From Paracoccaceae bacterium (lineage in GTDB: Bacteria; Pseudomonadota; Alphaproteobacteria; Rhodobacterales; Rhodobacteraceae): DNA of 64,000 nucleotides. Under the pieces are notes generated by a model. That model searched no databases. It saw only the letters and a list, made by a program, of their open reading frames with translations, and was not told the origin of the DNA. The stretch spans positions 167,412 through 231,411 of the forward strand of contig JASJAR010000004.1 of the NCBI GenBank assembly GCA_030066905.1. Reading direction: 5' to 3'. Positions 61,239-64,000 of this stretch are shown in pieces; the first letter of the stretch is position 1, and each line of letters starts with the position of its first letter. Made by a program: the position numbers and the translations under genes.

Positions 61239-62744
61239 CTATCGGCTCGAAAACCGCTCCCGCAGGACCGCCTTTTGCACCTTCCCCATCGCATTCCGCG
61301 GCAGGGCGTCGACGATCTCGTAACGCCGGGGATGCTTGAACCGGGCGAGCTTCTCGCCAACCGCCGCCGCCAGCGCGCCGGCGTCGACCTCCGACCCGGG
61401 CGCCGGCACCACGGCGGCCACCACCGCCTCGCCGAAATCCGCATCCGGCACCCCGAAAACCGCGCTTTCGGCCACACCGGGTGCGGCGTTCAGCACGTCC
61501 TCGACCTCCTTGGGGTAGACGTTGAGCCCGCCGGTGATGATCAGGTCCTTCGCCCGCCCGACGATGGAAAGATAGCCGTCGTCGCTCAGCCGCCCGAGGT
61601 CGCCGGTGACGAAGAACCCATCGGCGCGCATCTCTTCGGCGGTCTTGTCCGGCATCCGCCAATAGCCATTGAACACATTGGGTCCGCGGACCTCGACCAT
61701 GCCCACCCCGCCCGGTGCCACCTCCGCGCCGGTCTCGGGATCGGTCAGGCGAATGTCGACCCCGGGGAGAGGGCGGCCCACGGTTCCCGCGCGCCGGGTG
61801 CCGTCATAGGGGTTCGACGTGTTCATGCCCGTCTCCGTCATCCCGTAACGTTCGAGGATGGCGTGGCCTGTCCGCTCGGCGAAGGCCCGGTGGGTCTCGG
61901 CCAGCAGCGGCGCACTGCCGGAGATGAAGAGCCGCATGTCGGCACAGCGCTCGCGGGTCAGCCGGGGGCTTCCCAGAAGCCGGGTATAGAAGGTCGGCAC
62001 CCCCATCATCAGCGTCGCGTCGGGGAGCGCGTCGAGGATGGCGTCGAGGTCGAAGCTCTCGAAGAACCGCACCGCCGCCCCGGCGGCCATCGCCGTGCCC
62101 AGAGCGACGAAGAGCCCGTGGGTGTGAAAGATCGGCAGGGCGTGGATCAGGACGTCGCGGTCGGTGATCGCCCAGAGATCGGTGAGGGCCAGCGCGTTCG
62201 AGGCGAGGTTCTCGTGGGTGAGCATTGCGCCTTTCGACCGGCCAGTGGTGCCCGAGGTGTAGAGCAGGGCGGCAAGATCGTCGGGAGCTCGGGGAACCGG
62301 CTGAAACACCTCCCGCTTGTCCTCGGCCGCCCGGGCAAGCGTGCCCGAGCCGTCGGCATTGAGCGTCAGAAGCCTCGCCGCGACGCCCTCGGCGATGGGG
62401 CGCAGCCGGGCGGCGGCGCTGTCATCGACCACCAGAAGCCGAGGCTCGGCATCCTCGACGAAATAGCCGACCTCGTCGTCCTTATAGGCCGTGTTGAGCG
62501 GCAGAAACACGGCGCCGGCCGCGACGGAGGCGACGTAGAGCGCCACGAGTTCGGCCGATTTCGCCGCCTGGACGACAAGCCGGTCGCCCGGCTCCACGCC
62601 GAGCGCGACAAGGCCATGGGCCATTTGCGCGGCCATCCCGAAAAAGTCCCGGTAGCTGAGGGTCTCGCACCCCTCGCAGATCAGAAACGGTGTATCGCTC
62701 TCCGCCCGGCCTGCGAAGAGGGTGTCGAAAAGGTGGTTCGTCAC
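61239..62744 (-). CDS. matB: Malonyl-CoA synthetase
   Basis: The 501-aa acyl-adenylate enzyme matches R. palustris MatB in length and motifs (from memory): LLYTSGTTGRSKGAMLTHENLASNALAL, IHALPIFHTHGLFVALG, MGVPTFYTRLLGSPRLTRE, LERYGMTETGMNTSNPYDG and the C-terminal catalytic Lys in RNAMGKVQKAVLRE. It makes malonyl-CoA from malonate, CoA and ATP. It starts with GTG overlapping the aminotransferase stop by 4 bp, so both are one operon. Confidence 0.9.
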   Translation of the reverse strand: MTNHLFDTLFAGRAESDTPFLICEGCETLSYRDFFGMAAQMAHGLVALGVEPGDRLVVQAAKSAELVALYVASVAAGAVFLPLNTAYKDDEVGYFVEDAEPRLLVVDDSAAARLRPIAEGVAARLLTLNADGSGTLARAAEDKREVFQPVPRAPDDLAALLYTSGTTGRSKGAMLTHENLASNALALTDLWAITDRDVLIHALPIFHTHGLFVALGTAMAAGAAVRFFESFDLDAILDALPDATLMMGVPTFYTRLLGSPRLTRERCADMRLFISGSAPLLAETHRAFAERTGHAILERYGMTETGMNTSNPYDGTRRAGTVGRPLPGVDIRLTDPETGAEVAPGGVGMVEVRGPNVFNGYWRMPDKTAEEMRADGFFVTGDLGRLSDDGYLSIVGRAKDLIITGGLNVYPKEVEDVLNAAPGVAESAVFGVPDADFGEAVVAAVVPAPGSEVDAGALAAAVGEKLARFKHPRRYEIVDALPRNAMGKVQKAVLRERFSSR

Positions 62745-64000
62745 GCCGCGAGACCCGCCTCGATCGCTCCGGCAAGCCTGTCCACGAGTTCCTCGATCTC
62801 GGCGTCTTCGATGATGAACGGCGGCGCGAGGAGGATGTGGTCGCCCAATCTGCCGTCCACCGTGCCGCCGGCGGGATAACAGATCAGGCCCCGCGCCATC
62901 GCGGCGGCCTTGATCTGCGCGTGCAGCTTGCGCTCCGGGTCGAAGGGCGCCTTCGTGTCGCGGTCGGCGACAAGCTCGATCCCGCGAAAGAGCCCGCGGC
63001 CGCGGATGTCGCCGACATGGGGGTGCTGGCCGAAGCGCTCATGGAGCGCGGCGTTGAGGACGGCGCCCTTCTCGCGAACGCGGTCCACAAGGCCCCGGTC
63101 GAGAATGGCGCTGACCACCGCATGGCCGGCAGCCGCCGCGAGCGGATGGGCATGGTAGGTGTGCCCGTGCTGGAAGCTCCCCGAGCCCGCCGCGATCGCC
63201 TCGTAGATCGCGCCAGAGCAGAGCATCGCGCCGATGGGCGCATAGCCCGCGCCGAGCCCCTTGGCGATGGCAACGATGTCGGGGGAGATGCCGTCCTTCT
63301 CGCAGGCGAAAAACCGCCCCGTCCGGCCCATCCCGCACATCACCTCGTCGAGGATCAACAGAACGCCGTGGGCATCGCAGATCTCGCGGATGCGCCTGAA
63401 ATAGCCCTCGACGGCGGGCACAGCGCCGGCGGTCGCGCCAACCACCGGCTCGGCGATGAAGGCCAGCACCGTCTCGGGTCCCAGCCGCTCGATCTCGGCC
63501 TCGAGCTCGTTTGCGACACGCTGTCCGTAGGCGAATGCGTCTTCGCCCTCGGCCCGGCCGCGGTATTCGTAGCAGGGCCCGATATGGCTCGTTTCCACCA
63601 GAAGCGGGGCGTATTTCTCCCGCCGCCAGGCATTGCCGCCCGCGGCCAGGGCTCCGAGCGTGTTGCCGTGGTAACTCTGGCGGCGCGCGATGACACGGTG
63701 GCGCTCCGGCTGGTCGATTTCGAGGGCGTATTGGCGGGCGAGCTTGATCGCGGCTTCGACCGCCTCCGAGCCCCCCGACAACAGATAGACCTTCTCGATC
63801 CCCGGCGGGGCATGGGCGATCAGGAGATCGGCCAGCGCCTCTGCGGGCTCGGAGGTGAAGAACCCGGTATGGGCGAAGGCGAGGGCATCGAGCTGGGCGT
63901 GCATCGCCGCTTTAACACCGGCATCGGAATGGCCAAGGCACGACACCGCCGCGCCGCCCGAGCCGTCGAGATAGGCCCGGCCCTCGGCATCGTAGAGATA
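62741..64000 (-). CDS. Class III PLP-dependent aminotransferase (5' end outside the window)
   Basis: 420 codons are visible; the gene continues past 64000 (upstream residues YLYDAEGRAYLDGSGGAA are in frame). It has YLLSGGSEAVEAAIKLARQYALE, LILDEVMCGMGRTGRFFACEKDGI and the PLP lysine in VAIAKGLGAGYAPIGAM, then FQHGHTYHAHPLAAAAG. It belongs to the omega-amino acid/beta-alanine group. Coupling with matB suggests a link to malonate or malonate semialdehyde metabolism; that is inference. Confidence 0.9.
   Translation of the reverse strand, partial: YLYDAEGRAYLDGSGGAAVSCLGHSDAGVKAAMHAQLDALAFAHTGFFTSEPAEALADLLIAHAPPGIEKVYLLSGGSEAVEAAIKLARQYALEIDQPERHRVIARRQSYHGNTLGALAAGGNAWRREKYAPLLVETSHIGPCYEYRGRAEGEDAFAYGQRVANELEAEIERLGPETVLAFIAEPVVGATAGAVPAVEGYFRRIREICDAHGVLLILDEVMCGMGRTGRFFACEKDGISPDIVAIAKGLGAGYAPIGAMLCSGAIYEAIAAGSGSFQHGHTYHAHPLAAAAGHAVVSAILDRGLVDRVREKGAVLNAALHERFGQHPHVGDIRGRGLFRGIELVADRDTKAPFDPERKLHAQIKAAAMARGLICYPAGGTVDGRLGDHILLAPPFIIEDAEIEELVDRLAGAIEAGLAA

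Overview
The window is a GC-rich stretch of an alphaproteobacterial chromosome, most likely Rhodobacteraceae (Roseobacter/Rhodobacter group). The basis is the gene content and order: a Tad pilus locus with very short DWV-type Flp pilins, a ctaC-ctaB-small ORF-ctaG-ctaE-SURF1-thrC-M16 block, topA next to dprA, a BciA-type 8-vinyl reductase, and many TRAP and dipeptide-type transporters. No rRNA, tRNA, CRISPR array or transposase gene was seen. TTG and GTG starts are frequent and often overlap the upstream stop codon.

Layout. (1) 1-5017, minus strand: part of a Tad/Flp pilus operon read flp-flp-cpaB-cpaC-ompA-cpaE; cpaE runs off the left edge. (2) 5368-6180: lytic transglycosylase. (3) 6189-9234, minus: an UPF0104 membrane protein followed by close homologues of DprE1 and DprE2, the two-step epimerase that makes decaprenyl-phosphoryl-arabinose in mycobacteria. 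(4) 9324-16441, minus: GNAT, 3-oxoacid CoA-transferase (scoAB), topA, dprA, tldD. (5) 16613-24002, plus: cytochrome c oxidase subunits II and III with their assembly factors, then thrC, an M16 peptidase and a RimJ-like acetyltransferase. (6) 24235-31127: SCO copper chaperone, TerB-like protein, MBL-fold protein, FAD-linked 2-hydroxyacid dehydrogenase, bciA, apt, a small ribbon-helix-helix protein behind a large AT-rich palindrome, and mtnP.

(7) 31349-54159 is a catabolic region. On the minus strand, a co-oriented run reads GntR regulator, LigM-like O-demethylase, double-OsmC protein, TRAP transporter (dctPQM), pcaB, two paralogous peptide-type binding proteins and dppBCDF-type ABC components. 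Divergent from it on the plus strand are an aldehyde dehydrogenase, a flavin monooxygenase and a CalA/HsdA-like SDR. These are followed by a pobR-type AraC regulator (minus) and pobA-pcaHG (plus). The enzymes fit import of lignin-type aromatics, oxidation of side chains, O-demethylation to protocatechuate, hydroxylation of 4-hydroxybenzoate, ring cleavage and lactonisation. pcaC, pcaD and the CoA steps are not here.

(8) 54577-60645: a tight five-gene operon (GntR, DapA-family aldolase/lyase, aldehyde dehydrogenase, DadA/PuuB-like FAD oxidase, non-pyrrolysine MttB methyltransferase). It looks like a catabolic route for a quaternary amine whose substrate cannot be read from sequence; it is the best candidate here for an undescribed system. 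(9) 61239-64000, minus: malonyl-CoA synthetase (matB) and a class III aminotransferase cut by the right edge.

A family of about 80-bp two-hairpin repeats occurs five times, four of them between convergent genes. A different tandem-palindrome element occurs once between genes and, in a similar form, inside the FAD oxidase coding sequence. The SDR at 49863-50639 carries two compensating one-base shifts that scramble its cofactor-binding strand.
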